From Paenibacillus paridis (lineage in GTDB: Bacteria > Bacillota > Bacilli > Paenibacillales > Paenibacillaceae): a stretch of 53,400 bases of DNA. A program made the translations under genes and the position numbers. Below are positions 15,350 through 24,027 of this stretch, piece by piece (positions within the stretch are counted from its first letter, which is position 1; every line of letters begins with the position of its first letter). The stretch is from contig NZ_VCIX01000072.1 in the NCBI RefSeq assembly GCF_006345825.1, positions 28,349 through 81,748 on the forward strand, read 5' to 3'. The notes under the pieces are model-generated. The model saw only the letters and a list, made by a program, of their open reading frames with translations. It had not been told where the DNA came from and did no database searches.

Positions 15350-16222
15350 CTAGCCGTACAGCGTTCCTGTATTAATCACAGGAGTAGCGGCACGATCGGA
15401 CACAATCGAAACCATTAAGTTGTTCACCATAGCAGCCCTACGCTCATCATCCAGAGTGATACCGTTTGCTTCAAGCTGCCGAAGCGCCATATCCACCATG
15501 CCGACGGCTCCTTCAACGATTTTGGAGCGTGCCGCCACAATCGCGATCGCTTGCTGCCGCTGGAGCATTGCACTTGCAATCTCCTGCGCATAAGCCAAAT
15601 GCGTAAGACGAGTCTCAATCACCTTAACGCCAGCGACCGAAAGGCGATTTTGCAATTCCTGATTAAGTTCTGCCGCCACTTCGTCCGCATTGCCTCTTAA
15701 GGACAAAGCCACGTCTTCAGAGAACACATCATAAGGATATTGCGCCGCAATATGCCTAACCGCCGTTTCGCTCTGAATTTCTACAAAACGTTCGTAATTA
15801 TCGACATCAAAGCTTGCTCTTGCGGTATCCATGACTTTAAAAACGACTACCGCTCCAATCTCAACCGGATTCCCCTCGGCATCGTTTACCTTGAGCGTCT
15901 GGCTATTAAAGTTACGCACCTTTAGCGAGATTTTAGCTTTGCTCGTCAGCGGCAGCACCATCCATAGTCCACTCTCCAGAACGGAACCCATATAGGTACC
16001 GAACAACGTTACAACCTTCGCCTCGTTCGGCTGTACGATCATAAGCGAGGATAGGCATAAGGCTGATAGCAGCACCAAAAATATGCCAACACCTATCATT
16101 ATGCCGGAAGGTTGATTCTGCGACGTTTGAGATATGAATAGATATATTCCCCCGGCTCCAGCGACAATGGCAAATAATAGAGCCATATAACCACTCACAT
16201 ACCAAGCCTTTTTCTCCTTCAT
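15350..16222 (-). CDS. SPFH/Band 7 domain membrane protein
   Basis: Two N-terminal membrane helices (about residues 6-27 and 38-62) are followed by a stomatin/prohibitin-like SPFH domain (about 62-260), with the typical IETRLTHLAYAQEIASAMLQ segment near 200. Proteins of this kind oligomerise at membrane microdomains; this one is not a full flotillin (no long coiled coil, 290 residues). The start was chosen at the ATG with AAGGAG nine nucleotides upstream; the open frame extends 25 codons further without an SD. It is divergent from merR, so the intergenic operator could touch both. Downstream is a small Arc-like gene. Confidence 0.88.
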   Translation of the reverse strand: MKEKKAWYVSGYMALLFAIVAGAGGIYLFISQTSQNQPSGIMIGVGIFLVLLSALCLSSLMIVQPNEAKVVTLFGTYMGSVLESGLWMVLPLTSKAKISLKVRNFNSQTLKVNDAEGNPVEIGAVVVFKVMDTARASFDVDNYERFVEIQSETAVRHIAAQYPYDVFSEDVALSLRGNADEVAAELNQELQNRLSVAGVKVIETRLTHLAYAQEIASAMLQRQQAIAIVAARSKIVEGAVGMVDMALRQLEANGITLDDERRAAMVNNLMVSIVSDRAATPVINTGTLYG

Positions 16223-16327
16223 GACACCCACTCCTTCAACGGAATTTATATATTGTTTTGATATAAAAATGATATCACTTTTTACAAATATAAGCAATCG
16301 TTATAATCGCCTATTTTAAAAAAAGAT

Positions 16328-16359
16328 TTGACCCTAACACTGATGTCAGGGTTTATACT
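16328..16359 (+). promoter_or_regulatory. MerR-type promoter with operator in the spacer
   Basis: Plus strand: -35 TTGACC (16328-16333), -10 TATACT (16354-16359), spacer 20 bp. A dyad ACCCTnACA-nnnn-TGTnAGGGT fills 16331-16352. An over-long spacer with a central dyad is the hallmark of promoters that MerR family proteins untwist. Confidence 0.85.
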
Positions 16360-16394
16360 ACGATTAAACCATTTCATAACCCCGGGGGTACCGC

Positions 16395-16760
16395 ATGAAA
16401 ATCGGTGAATTGTCACAACAAACAGGCGTCAGCGTTCGTTCGCTGCGCCATTACGAGCATTGCGGATTACTCACATCCGTCCGTCAAGATAATGGTTATC
16501 GGGATTACTCGCCACTTGCTGTCGAAACGGTTGCAAGCATCAAGCTTTACTTGAACCTAGGCTTAACAACAGAGCAAATAGCCGGTTTCCTTACCTGCGT
16601 GCTTCAACATAAAGAAGCATTTTGCTCAGAGGTGCTGCCAGTGTACCGCCAAAAGCTAGCTGAAATCGATCGCCAAATCATAGAACTAAGCCAGATCAGA
16701 ACCAATCTGCTCGACCGAATCGCATCGCTTACGAGTACTGAACAAGAACCTAATAAATAG
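16395..16760 (+). CDS. MerR family transcriptional regulator
   Basis: 121 residues. The winged-helix N-terminus MKIGELSQQTGVSVRSLRHY and the wing (GYRDYSPLAVETV) are canonical, followed by a dimerisation coiled coil (about 80-115). Two cysteines, at about residues 68 and 77 (TCVLQHKEAFC), could form a redox or metal site, but the usual metal-binding C-terminal loop of the metal-responsive subgroup is absent. It is followed 14 nt later by a thioredoxin gene, which suggests thiol stress as the signal. It probably controls its own promoter. Confidence 0.92.
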   Translation: MKIGELSQQTGVSVRSLRHYEHCGLLTSVRQDNGYRDYSPLAVETVASIKLYLNLGLTTEQIAGFLTCVLQHKEAFCSEVLPVYRQKLAEIDRQIIELSQIRTNLLDRIASLTSTEQEPNK

Positions 16761-16774
16761 GAGGAGAAACCAAA

Positions 16775-17092
16775 ATGGCTATAATTAACGCAGATTCGGA
16801 GCTCACACTAGACTCAGCCCTAAGCCAAGGTGTTGTCCTTGTCGATTACGCCGCCCCTTTTTGCCCGCCCTGCAAAACCTTGCTAGGCGTCTTGGAGGAA
16901 CTAGAGGAAGAAATGAACGGAGAAGTAAGCTTCATTAAAGTGAACTGCGAGGAGCTGCCAGCAGCCGCTTCCAAGGCTGGCATTCTCGGAACGCCCACCG
17001 TAATCGTCTATAAAGATGGTGTACCGATGGATAAGCTGGTTGGACTGCGCCAAAAATCAAGCTATCAAGCCATTCTTCAAAAATATCTATAA
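16775..17092 (+). CDS. Thioredoxin family protein with CPPC active site
   Basis: Thioredoxin-fold protein of 105 residues. The active site reads APFCPPCKTL (about residues 28-37) instead of the usual WCGPC, and the cis-proline loop is intact (GTPTVIVYKDG). CPPC sites shift the redox potential relative to CGPC in studied variants, so this may not be a general thioredoxin. The GGAGGAG before its ATG and the 14-nt gap from merR indicate one operon. No signal peptide, hence cytoplasmic. Confidence 0.93.
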   Translation: MAIINADSELTLDSALSQGVVLVDYAAPFCPPCKTLLGVLEELEEEMNGEVSFIKVNCEELPAAASKAGILGTPTVIVYKDGVPMDKLVGLRQKSSYQAILQKYL

Positions 17093-17107
17093 ATACCAAC
17101 TGCAGTC

Positions 17108-17133
17108 GGCTGCCCCGTCCTTTGGCGGCAGCC
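17108..17133 (+). terminator. Weak hairpin after the thioredoxin gene
   Basis: GGCTGCC pairs with GGCAGCC, followed only by TTCC. It lacks a proper T-run. Confidence 0.4.
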
Positions 17134-17302
17134 TTCCGTTCACAGCTAAATAGAGCAGTCTGGCCAATACTGCTTGGAGGGCCTTTGGATAGTTCCATGG
17201 AAAGTTTCTTTGGGTGTTCCTTTGGGTGTTCCTTTTGGCCGCTTTCCACCCCACTTTTCCTATACTTTTTGCAGCATTTTGGCTGCTGCATCTCTCCATT
17301 TC

Positions 17303-17493
17303 ATTTAGATGGAATTCCTCCTTATAATTTCAAGATTTTTAGGTTTTTGGGCCCTTTAGATGGAATTCATCCCTCTAATTGAAGGCGGAAAGTCGATATT
17401 TGCTTTATTCCTTTAGAATAACAGGATAAATTCCCGCTAATTTCCCCCTACCTGCCTATAAGACTATTTTAGAGGGATAAATTCCTGCTAAAA
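17303..17493. repeat. Cluster of palindromic intergenic repeats
   Basis: Copies near 17303-17330, 17355-17380, 17411-17442 and 17467-17493. The last (arms TTTTAG and CTAAAA around AGGGATAAATTCCTG) shares its centre with 457-487; the first two share TTTAGATGGAATTC with the copy at 345-375. Confidence 0.65.
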
Positions 17494-17656
17494 CCTATAT
17501 CTCCATAGCCAATGCATAAAATGAGTGAATACCAGCTAGTTACGCCAGGATTTCAAGGTTTTTTTATATAGTCGAAATTACGACTTTCTTTTCACTTTTC
17601 ACTTCTCATTTCACTTCACTTCTCAACCATACAAAGCACAACAAATAAAAGCTTCA

Positions 17657-17702
17657 ACAAAAAAAGCGCCTTCTCCTAAATCCGGAGAAGGCGCTTTTTC
17701 TT
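17657..17702 (-). terminator. Terminator of the urt operon
   Basis: Minus strand AGCGCCTTCTCC pairs with GGAGAAGGCGCT and is followed by seven T; the left side also begins with an A-run, so it can work from both sides. Confidence 0.95.
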
Positions 17703-17704
17703 GC

Positions 17705-18400
17705 TCAAACGGTTAAATATTTGCGGATGACCTCGTCGTCGAGCGACTCCAAGCCGCCCTCCCAAGCAATCGCGCCTTTCTCCAGCACATAGAAATAATC
17801 ACCGACGCTCTTCACGAATTCCAGGCTCTGCTCCACCAGCAGGATAGCCGTCTTGCCATCTGCCTTTATCGAGCGGATAACGTCCCTAATGTCGTCTACA
17901 ATCGACGGCTGAATCCCTTCGCATGGCTCATCGAGCAGCAGCACCTCCGGTTTAGAAGCAAGCGCCCTCGCGAATGCAAGCTGCTGCTGCTGCCCGCCGC
18001 TCAGATCGCCGCCGCGGCGCGCATACATCGTCGGCAGAACAGGAAACTTTGCTATCGCCTCGTCCGGAACAGCTGTCAGCTTCGTCCGCGAAGCCTCCAA
18101 GCCCAGCAGCAAATTTTCATACACCGACAGCTGCGCGAATATTTCGCGCCCCTGTGGCACATAGCCAATACCACTTTTTGCCCTTATTCCCGGCGCTTTC
18201 TTCGTAAGGTCGGAGCCATTGTAGGAAACCGTCCCCTCGCGGGCCTTCAATAGCCCCATAATGCTCTTCATTAGCGTCGTCTTCCCGACGCCATTGCGTC
18301 CCAGTAAGCAGACGACCTGCCCCTGCTTCACCTTTAACGATACCTCGCGCAATATTATACTCTCGCCATATCCGGCCTCAAGCTGTTGAACGGCTAACAT
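17705..18400 (-). CDS. urtE: Urea ABC transporter ATP-binding protein UrtE
   Basis: LivF-like ATPase of 231 residues: Walker A GRNGVGKTT (about 36), signature LSGGQQQQLAFARAL (about 133), Walker B LLLDEPCEG with the EGIQPSI continuation typical of UrtE. It couples ATP hydrolysis to urea or short-chain amide uptake together with UrtD. The start was moved to the second ATG ([12 protein letters not shown]) because GGCGGG then has proper spacing; it overlaps urtD by 23 nt. Last gene of the operon, followed at once by the terminator. Confidence 0.94.
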   Translation of the reverse strand: MLAVQQLEAGYGESIILREVSLKVKQGQVVCLLGRNGVGKTTLMKSIMGLLKAREGTVSYNGSDLTKKAPGIRAKSGIGYVPQGREIFAQLSVYENLLLGLEASRTKLTAVPDEAIAKFPVLPTMYARRGGDLSGGQQQQLAFARALASKPEVLLLDEPCEGIQPSIVDDIRDVIRSIKADGKTAILLVEQSLEFVKSVGDYFYVLEKGAIAWEGGLESLDDEVIRKYLTV

Positions 18401-19154
18401 CGGCATCCCGCCTTTTCCCCAGATACACTTCCGCTACGCGATCATCCCGTTGAACCTCATCCATCGATCCTTCCTTAAGCAGCCTTCCTTCATGCATGAC
18501 CGTTACCTTGCTCGCAAAGTTTCGGACAAATTCCATATCATGCTCCACGACGACAACCGAGCGCTTGCGCGCAATTCGGTGCAGCAGCTCGCCCGTCTTA
18601 TCCGTCTCTTTATCTGTCATCCCCGCAACCGGCTCATCCAGCAGCAAAATTTCCGGCTCCTGCAGCAGCATCATCCCAATCTCAAGCCACTGCTTTTCCC
18701 CGTGCGACAGCCCTCCGGCGCGCCATTGCGCTTTCTGCTGCAGACCGATCATCTCCAGCTGCCCATCGATGCGCGAGCGTTCCTCCTCGGCCATCTTTGC
18801 GAACAGCGTGGCAAACACCGACCGTTTCTGACGCATCGCGATCTCCAAGTTTTCAATGACCGTCATGGAAGGAAAGATCGAAGGCGCCTGGAACTTCCGG
18901 CCGATGCCAAGCTCGGCAATCTGATGCTCTTTCTTTTTCGTAATATCCACCTTGCCATGAAAGGTAACCCGGCCCATCGATGGCCGCACTTTGCCGCAAA
19001 TCACATCCAGCATCGTTGTCTTTCCCGCGCCATTGGGACCGATAAGAAAACGAAGCTCGCCTTTCTCCAGCTTTAAATTCATCCCTTGAACCGCCTTAAA
19101 CCCGTCAAATTCAACCGTTACATCATCACACAGCAGGATTGCGGACTCCTTCAT
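18378..19154 (-). CDS. urtD: Urea ABC transporter ATP-binding protein UrtD
   Basis: LivG-like ATPase of 258 residues: Walker [10 protein letters not shown] (about residue 37), the UrtD-type signature [15 protein letters not shown] in place of LSGGQ, Walker [15 protein letters not shown] and switch [10 protein letters not shown]. The [12 protein letters not shown] form is characteristic of UrtD. AGGAGGG precedes the ATG, which lies inside the end of urtC (29-nt overlap), so translation of urtC, urtD and urtE is probably coupled. Confidence 0.95.
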   Translation of the reverse strand: MKESAILLCDDVTVEFDGFKAVQGMNLKLEKGELRFLIGPNGAGKTTMLDVICGKVRPSMGRVTFHGKVDITKKKEHQIAELGIGRKFQAPSIFPSMTVIENLEIAMRQKRSVFATLFAKMAEEERSRIDGQLEMIGLQQKAQWRAGGLSHGEKQWLEIGMMLLQEPEILLLDEPVAGMTDKETDKTGELLHRIARKRSVVVVEHDMEFVRNFASKVTVMHEGRLLKEGSMDEVQRDDRVAEVYLGKRRDADVSRSTA

Positions 19155-20208
19155 GCTTCGGTTCCCTCCTCTTTTTGCGGAACTTGATTTGACTGACCAG
19201 ACCAGCTACACCCTTAGGCATAAAGACGACAACAACAACAAACAACAGCCCCATAAAGAAAAGCCAGCCTTGCGGATACGCCGTGCTGAATTCGCTTTTG
19301 GCCCAGTTCATGAGAATCGCACCCAGCGCCGCGCCAATAAGCGTTCCTCGTCCTCCAATGGCTACCCATAGCACCATTTCAATCGACGGCACAATGCCCA
19401 GCATGGACGGCGATATAATGCCGACATGCAGCACGAACAGCATACCCGCTATACCCGCGATAGCAGCCGAGATCGTAAAAACAACCATTTGGTAAATCGC
19501 CGGATTGTATCCGATAAAACGAACACGATTCTCGCCATCCCGAATGGCCCGAAGCACCTTACCGAAGCGACTGCCGATGACATAACGACAGAAAACGAAT
19601 ATGCCGATCAGCGCCACGACCGTAATATAATAGAGCACCCGCTTCGTTTCCGGTGAACCAATCGAGAAGCCTAGAACAGTAGAATAACCGGTTAGCCCGT
19701 TCGTTCCACCCGTAAAAGCCTGCTGACCTATAAGAAGCGTCGTAGTAATGATAACTAGAGCCTGCGTCAAAATAGTGAAGTAAACGCCGCGTATCCGGTT
19801 GCGAAACGTCACGTAACCGAGAATTAATGCAAGAAGCGCAGGAATGACTATTCCCATGGCGACAGCAAACCAAAAGCTCTGAAACGGCTGCCAAAACAAA
19901 GGAAGCTCCTTCAGGCCGCTCCAGCCCATGAAATCCGGCGGCTTCCCCCCACTCGCCTCCAGCTTCAAATACATGGCCATCGCATAAGCGCCTAGCCCGA
20001 AGAAAATGCCGTGACCAAGACTCAGAATACCGGTATAGCCCCATATCAGATCAAGCCCCAGCGCCACAATGGCAAAGGCCAGAAATTTCGCCAGCAAGTT
20101 AAGCCTGAAATCACTCACAAAGAGCGGTGCCGAGAAAAGCGCCGCGGCCGCGGCCGCGTACCCAATCAGTATCCATATTCGCTGGGGAGTAAACTTTTGC
20201 AATCGCAT
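19126..20208 (-). CDS. urtC: Urea ABC transporter permease UrtC
   Basis: LivM-type inner-membrane permease, 360 residues, with about ten hydrophobic segments. The central motif [20 protein letters not shown] is typical of UrtC, and an EAA-like loop (ESGE-type: [11 protein letters not shown]) lies near residue 215. The start is placed at the ATG that follows AAAGGTG; a GTG three codons upstream is spaced badly. It pairs with UrtB to form the membrane channel. A basic C-terminal tail ends the protein inside the urtD reading frame. Confidence 0.94.
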   Translation of the reverse strand: MRLQKFTPQRIWILIGYAAAAAALFSAPLFVSDFRLNLLAKFLAFAIVALGLDLIWGYTGILSLGHGIFFGLGAYAMAMYLKLEASGGKPPDFMGWSGLKELPLFWQPFQSFWFAVAMGIVIPALLALILGYVTFRNRIRGVYFTILTQALVIITTTLLIGQQAFTGGTNGLTGYSTVLGFSIGSPETKRVLYYITVVALIGIFVFCRYVIGSRFGKVLRAIRDGENRVRFIGYNPAIYQMVVFTISAAIAGIAGMLFVLHVGIISPSMLGIVPSIEMVLWVAIGGRGTLIGAALGAILMNWAKSEFSTAYPQGWLFFMGLLFVVVVVFMPKGVAGLVSQIKFRKKRREPKHEGVRNPAV

Positions 20209-20229
20209 GAGCCTCACACCTTTCTTATC

Positions 20230-21135
20230 CTAATCAAGCGACCGCGAGCGCATGGCTACAAGTCCCATCGGCTTCCATTGAAGGAATGCAACGATACAAA
20301 CAAACACGAGCACCTTGCCAAGCGATGCATTCGTCCAATATTCGAATAAGGTATTAAACATGCCGATCCCCATCGCTCCAAGCACCGTTCCCACTAGCTT
20401 GCCTACACCGCCAAGGACGACGACCATGAACGCATCCACGATGTAATAGGTGCCTAGCGAAGGCCCGATCGGTCCGAGCAGCGTCAGTGCGCACCCGGCA
20501 ATACCCGCAATGCCGGAGCCAATGGCAAAGGTCATGGCATCCACGCGCCTTGTCGAAACCCCAAGACAGGCTGCCATATCGCGATTTTGCATAACTGCGC
20601 GCATCCTTCGTCCCTCATGGCTTCTGTAAATATAGAAGTACATCGCTACTAGGCAAGCAATAACGAGCGCGATAATAAAAAGCCGTTTATACGGAAGCAA
20701 AGTGCCATCCATAATCTTTAATCCGCCATTGAGCCAAGCCGGACTTGTAACCGCCACGTTCGGAGCGCCAAAGATGGATCTTGCCAGCTGCTGTAGAACT
20801 AGCCCGACTCCCCAGGTTGCCAGCAAGCTATCGAGCGGGCGGCCATATAAGAAACGGATCAAGGACATTTCAAGAATAAGGCCAAATACGAAAGCAATGG
20901 CGAAGCTCACAGGAACCGCCAATACAAAATACCAATCGAACATTGATTTGGGCAAATAATCATGGAACAGGTTTTGCGTTAAATAGGTTGAATACGCTCC
21001 AATCATAATGAGCTCGCCATGCGCCATATTGATGACCTTCATCAAGCCAAACGTGATCGCAAGCCCCAAGGCAACCAACAGGAGAATAGAGCTGATACTT
21101 AAACCGTTGAACAGCTGCAGCAGAAATAATTCCAT
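20230..21135 (-). CDS. urtB: Urea ABC transporter permease UrtB
   Basis: LivH-type permease, 301 residues, without the long N-terminal extension found in some proteobacterial and cyanobacterial UrtB. About eight hydrophobic segments. The sequence [20 protein letters not shown] near residues 23-42 is the family hallmark, and [23 protein letters not shown] marks the second conserved block. AAAGGAG before the ATG. A terminator-like hairpin separates it from urtA (21181-21225). Confidence 0.95.
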   Translation of the reverse strand: MELFLLQLFNGLSISSILLLVALGLAITFGLMKVINMAHGELIMIGAYSTYLTQNLFHDYLPKSMFDWYFVLAVPVSFAIAFVFGLILEMSLIRFLYGRPLDSLLATWGVGLVLQQLARSIFGAPNVAVTSPAWLNGGLKIMDGTLLPYKRLFIIALVIACLVAMYFYIYRSHEGRRMRAVMQNRDMAACLGVSTRRVDAMTFAIGSGIAGIAGCALTLLGPIGPSLGTYYIVDAFMVVVLGGVGKLVGTVLGAMGIGMFNTLFEYWTNASLGKVLVFVCIVAFLQWKPMGLVAMRSRSLD

Positions 21136-21180
21136 ATGACCGCTCCTTTCATGCGTAAATGGCTTACGCCTATCTTTCGC

Positions 21181-21225
21181 AAAAAAAACAGAAGGGAAGC
21201 ATTCGAAGCGATCGAATACTCCCCC
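21181..21225 (-). terminator. Partial terminator between urtA and urtB
   Basis: Minus strand GGGGAGTATTCGA pairs with TCGAATGCTTCCC (imperfect) and is followed by TTCTG and eight T. As urtB-E have no visible promoter of their own, it probably lets part of the transcripts through and keeps UrtA in excess. Confidence 0.7.
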
Positions 21226-21263
21226 ATGTATTGCTGCGTATTAGACCATAGCTTGCTTATGAA

Positions 21264-22535
21264 TTATTCCGTCGGCTGAATGCTAGCTGCCCATTCATAA
21301 CCTTTCAAGTACGGATCCGGTTTCACCGCTTCACCCGAATTCCACAATTCCTTGAATTGGCCATCAGCCTGCACTTCGCCGATACGTACGGTTTTGTAAA
21401 TGTGCTGCGTTGCTCCATCAATTTTCACTTTGCCTTCCGGCGCATCCCACTCCAGCTCTTTCGCTGCTTCCTTCACCTTATCCACTTCCGTCGAACCCGC
21501 TTTCTCTACGGCTGCTGCCCATAAGTACACCGCCGTGTAACCGGCCTCGATCGGGTCAGCCGTAACTCGCTCATCGCCGTATTTCTTTTTGTAATTTTCA
21601 ACGAAGGTTTTGTTCGCCGGCGTATCTGTCGTTTGGTAGTAGTTCCATGCGGCCAAGTGACCCTCTAGCACATCAACGCCAATACCGCGAATCTCTTCCT
21701 CTGCAACAGAAACCGATAATGTCGTTAGATCCTCTGCTGTAATACCCGCATCCTTCAATTGCTTGAAGAAGGCTACGTTACTGTCACCGTTCAAGGTGTT
21801 GTACACCACGTCCGGTTTAGCCGCCTTAATCTTGCTGATCAGCGTGCTGTAATCCGTATGGCCGAGCGGAGTGTACTCTTCGCCCACCAGTTCGCCGCCT
21901 TCCGCTTTCAACTGCTCTTTAATGACGAGGTTTGCCGTGCGGGGGAAAACATAATCCGATCCGAGCAAATAAAATTTCTTGCCGCGGTTTTCGAGCAGCC
22001 AAGAGACCGAAGGTACGATCTGTTGATTGGTCGTTGCGCCTGTGTAGAAAATATTAGGGGATGACTCCAAGCCTTCATACTGCACGGGATACCAGAGCAA
22101 GCCGTTCAGCTCCTCGAATACCGGCTTCATTGCCTTCCGGCTTGCCGAAGTCCAGCCGCCGAATACTGTAGCCACCTTATCTTCAGAGATCAGCTTGCGC
22201 GCTTTCTCTGCAAAGGTCGGCCAATCCGACGCTCCATCCTCAAGCACCGGTACGATTTTTTTGCCTAACACGCCACCCGCCGCATTAATCTCGTCAATCG
22301 CCATCATTTCCGCATCGATGACCGATACTTCGCTTATGGCCATCGTACCGCTCTGCGAGTGAAGAATGCCGACTTTAATTTCCCCCTCCGCGCTTCCACC
22401 TGTATTTGCCGCATTGGTCGGTTTATCCGTTTCTGAGTTCGTAGATGCCGGTTTGTTGTTTCCTCCGCAGCCTGCCAATACAATCGTCAAAGCCACAAGC
22501 AACAAGCCGCATTGATAAAACATTCTCTTTTTCAT
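21264..22535 (-). CDS. urtA: Urea ABC transporter substrate-binding lipoprotein UrtA
   Basis: Type I periplasmic-binding-fold protein, 423 residues. A signal peptide ends in the lipobox LAGC (about residue 24), followed by a Thr/Asn-rich linker and the mature domain starting [30 protein letters not shown] and [16 protein letters not shown] are UrtA-specific stretches. It captures urea or related amides for UrtBCDE. The start is the ATG 7 nt after GGGGAG; a TTG five codons upstream was discarded. A consensus promoter with a GlnR/TnrA-type site lies upstream. Confidence 0.96.
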   Translation of the reverse strand: MKKRMFYQCGLLLVALTIVLAGCGGNNKPASTNSETDKPTNAANTGGSAEGEIKVGILHSQSGTMAISEVSVIDAEMMAIDEINAAGGVLGKKIVPVLEDGASDWPTFAEKARKLISEDKVATVFGGWTSASRKAMKPVFEELNGLLWYPVQYEGLESSPNIFYTGATTNQQIVPSVSWLLENRGKKFYLLGSDYVFPRTANLVIKEQLKAEGGELVGEEYTPLGHTDYSTLISKIKAAKPDVVYNTLNGDSNVAFFKQLKDAGITAEDLTTLSVSVAEEEIRGIGVDVLEGHLAAWNYYQTTDTPANKTFVENYKKKYGDERVTADPIEAGYTAVYLWAAAVEKAGSTEVDKVKEAAKELEWDAPEGKVKIDGATQHIYKTVRIGEVQADGQFKELWNSGEAVKPDPYLKGYEWAASIQPTE

Positions 22536-22615
22536 CTTCCCACTCCCCAATTCTATGTATTTATCTGTTTTTTCCGAACGATCAAGCTTTTTTCAACTCC
22601 ATCGTTCGTGCTTTC

Positions 22616-22656
22616 ATTATAGATTGACCATTATATGGATGTCAATATACTTTACA
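22616..22656 (-). promoter_or_regulatory. urtA promoter overlapped by a GlnR/TnrA-type site
   Basis: Minus strand: TTGACA at 22640-22645, TATAAT at 22616-22621, spacer 18 bp. The 17-bp sequence 22640-22656 fits the consensus TGTNA-N7-TNACA exactly and covers the -35 element, a position typical of GlnR repression rather than TnrA activation, which uses sites centred near -50. A leader hairpin (arms CGAACGAT and ATCGTTCG, about 22575-22608) follows the start of transcription. Confidence 0.8.
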
Positions 22657-22816
22657 CCAAAATTTTAAAGGAGTAGGTTTTTTATAAAAAATAGGAATTT
22701 AGGGGTATTTTTATTTAATTTATGTTAGGTATTTTGACCTTATTGACGTGTGGATCTATTTTTATATGTTCGTTTTAAATCATTTATGACAGATATCATT
22801 ACATATATAGAAGAAA
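22657..22816. other. AT-rich spacer between urt and the siderophore gene
   Basis: Strongly AT-rich; an UP-element-like role for the urtA promoter is possible. Nothing else recognised. Confidence 0.4.
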
Positions 22817-22857
22817 TAAAAAACCCATCTCAAGGCATGTGCCTTAAGATGGGTTTA
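22817..22857 (-). terminator. Terminator of the siderophore-binding protein gene
   Basis: Minus strand AACCCATCTTAAGGCA pairs with TGCCTTGAGATGGGTT, followed by a T-run. Confidence 0.92.
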
Positions 22858-22874
22858 CTTGATACCTATCCGTA

Positions 22875-23888
22875 TTATTTCTTATTCTCGTCCGCTCTTG
22901 CGATAAGCATATCTACGATCAGATCGACCTGTCCGCTTATAGCGAGTGGGTCATAGCGATAGAAGGTATCAAAATCATTTTCAAAATACTGATTGTTTTT
23001 TACTGCATCCAACCCTTTCCATACGGCCAGGTCTGTCAATTGTTTTATCGCCTCGCCCTTTTTCTCCGGATCATAAACGGTCATGAACATGTAGTCCGCC
23101 GCATATTCAGGCAATGCTTCTTTGGACAGCTGGAAGAATCCGCCGTTTGCATCTACTTGTTTTTTGATGGAATCGGGAATTTTTAAGCCCAATGCGTTAT
23201 ATACAGCTTGACCCGAGCGCCCCGAATTTTCTCCGAACATCCAGATTTCGCCTTTGTCTGTCAGCTCAAAAATACCAACCGTCGTATTCTCATCTACGAT
23301 ACCTTTCAGCCTCTCGCGGCCTTCCTTGGCCTTTTGGTCATAGGCTGTGATGAATTGCTCTGCCTTCTCTTTGTCTCCGACAATATCGCCAAATAACCGC
23401 ACGCTCTCATAGATATCCGATGCCGTGCCGTAAGGCAGATATAGTGTAGGAGCAATTTTGGACAAGGATTCATAGCTCTCGTCATACATCACCACGATTA
23501 AATCAGGCTTTAGTTCCAATACCTTCTCCACATTAATTGGAGCTCCTACATCCGCAGCGTCCTTCAACTGCTCAGCAATAAAGGGATTGTCGAAAGCGCT
23601 TGGCTCCACACCAACCACATTTGCCCCTACTGACAACAGTTCCCCGCCGTAATAGTCGGTAACAATCCGAAGTGGTTTAACCGGAATCTGAACAGCACCC
23701 TTCGTTGTATCGAAGCTGCGGTACTCAGCCACAGGTGCTTCCGTTGGCGCTGGCGCTTCCGTTTCTGCCGGTGTATTCGTCGAAGTTTTGCTATTAGTTG
23801 CATTATTCGCTCCCCCGCAGGCAGATACGAGTACAGACAGCATAAGAATTAACGCACTAATGATTAACAACGATTTTCTCTTTAACAT
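22875..23888 (-). CDS. Iron-siderophore ABC transporter substrate-binding lipoprotein
   Basis: Class III binding-fold lipoprotein of the FepB/FhuD/FeuA type, 337 residues: a signal peptide with lipobox SAC (about residue 24), a Thr/Pro/Glu-rich linker, and a binding domain with VEKVLELKPDLIVVM and LDAVKNNQYF motifs. It would hold ferric siderophore at the outer face of the membrane. Permease and ATPase genes are not in the window, so it must share them with another system, as FeuA-like proteins sometimes do. A Fur box lies 44 nt upstream of the start. The AraC-type regulator upstream has the same fold in its C-terminal half. Confidence 0.92.
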   Translation of the reverse strand: MLKRKSLLIISALILMLSVLVSACGGANNATNSKTSTNTPAETEAPAPTEAPVAEYRSFDTTKGAVQIPVKPLRIVTDYYGGELLSVGANVVGVEPSAFDNPFIAEQLKDAADVGAPINVEKVLELKPDLIVVMYDESYESLSKIAPTLYLPYGTASDIYESVRLFGDIVGDKEKAEQFITAYDQKAKEGRERLKGIVDENTTVGIFELTDKGEIWMFGENSGRSGQAVYNALGLKIPDSIKKQVDANGGFFQLSKEALPEYAADYMFMTVYDPEKKGEAIKQLTDLAVWKGLDAVKNNQYFENDFDTFYRYDPLAISGQVDLIVDMLIARADENKK

Positions 23889-23931
23889 GATGAGCCTCCC
23901 TAGTTACGTTCAACAACATTTTCGCATTTGT

Positions 23932-23950
23932 GATAATGCGAATCATTATC
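23932..23950. promoter_or_regulatory. Fur box
   Basis: GATAATGCGAATCATTATC matches the 19-bp Fur consensus GATAATGATAATCATTATC at 17 positions. It stands directly upstream of the siderophore-binding protein gene, so iron repression is expected. Confidence 0.9.
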
Positions 23951-24027
23951 GTTAGAAGCATATCAGATGACTTCACTCATCGTCCATAGATAAAAGTCAC
24001 CATGTCATATGGATTATTGTCACCTGC

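Larger units (their letters stand above)
17093..17656. other. Gene-free region with palindromic repeats
   Basis: About 560 bp. A weak hairpin (17108-17133) may end the thioredoxin transcript. The motif TTTGGGTGTTCC is repeated in tandem near 17210-17235. Then come at least four relatives of the palindrome seen at 345-487. No credible gene. Confidence 0.6.
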
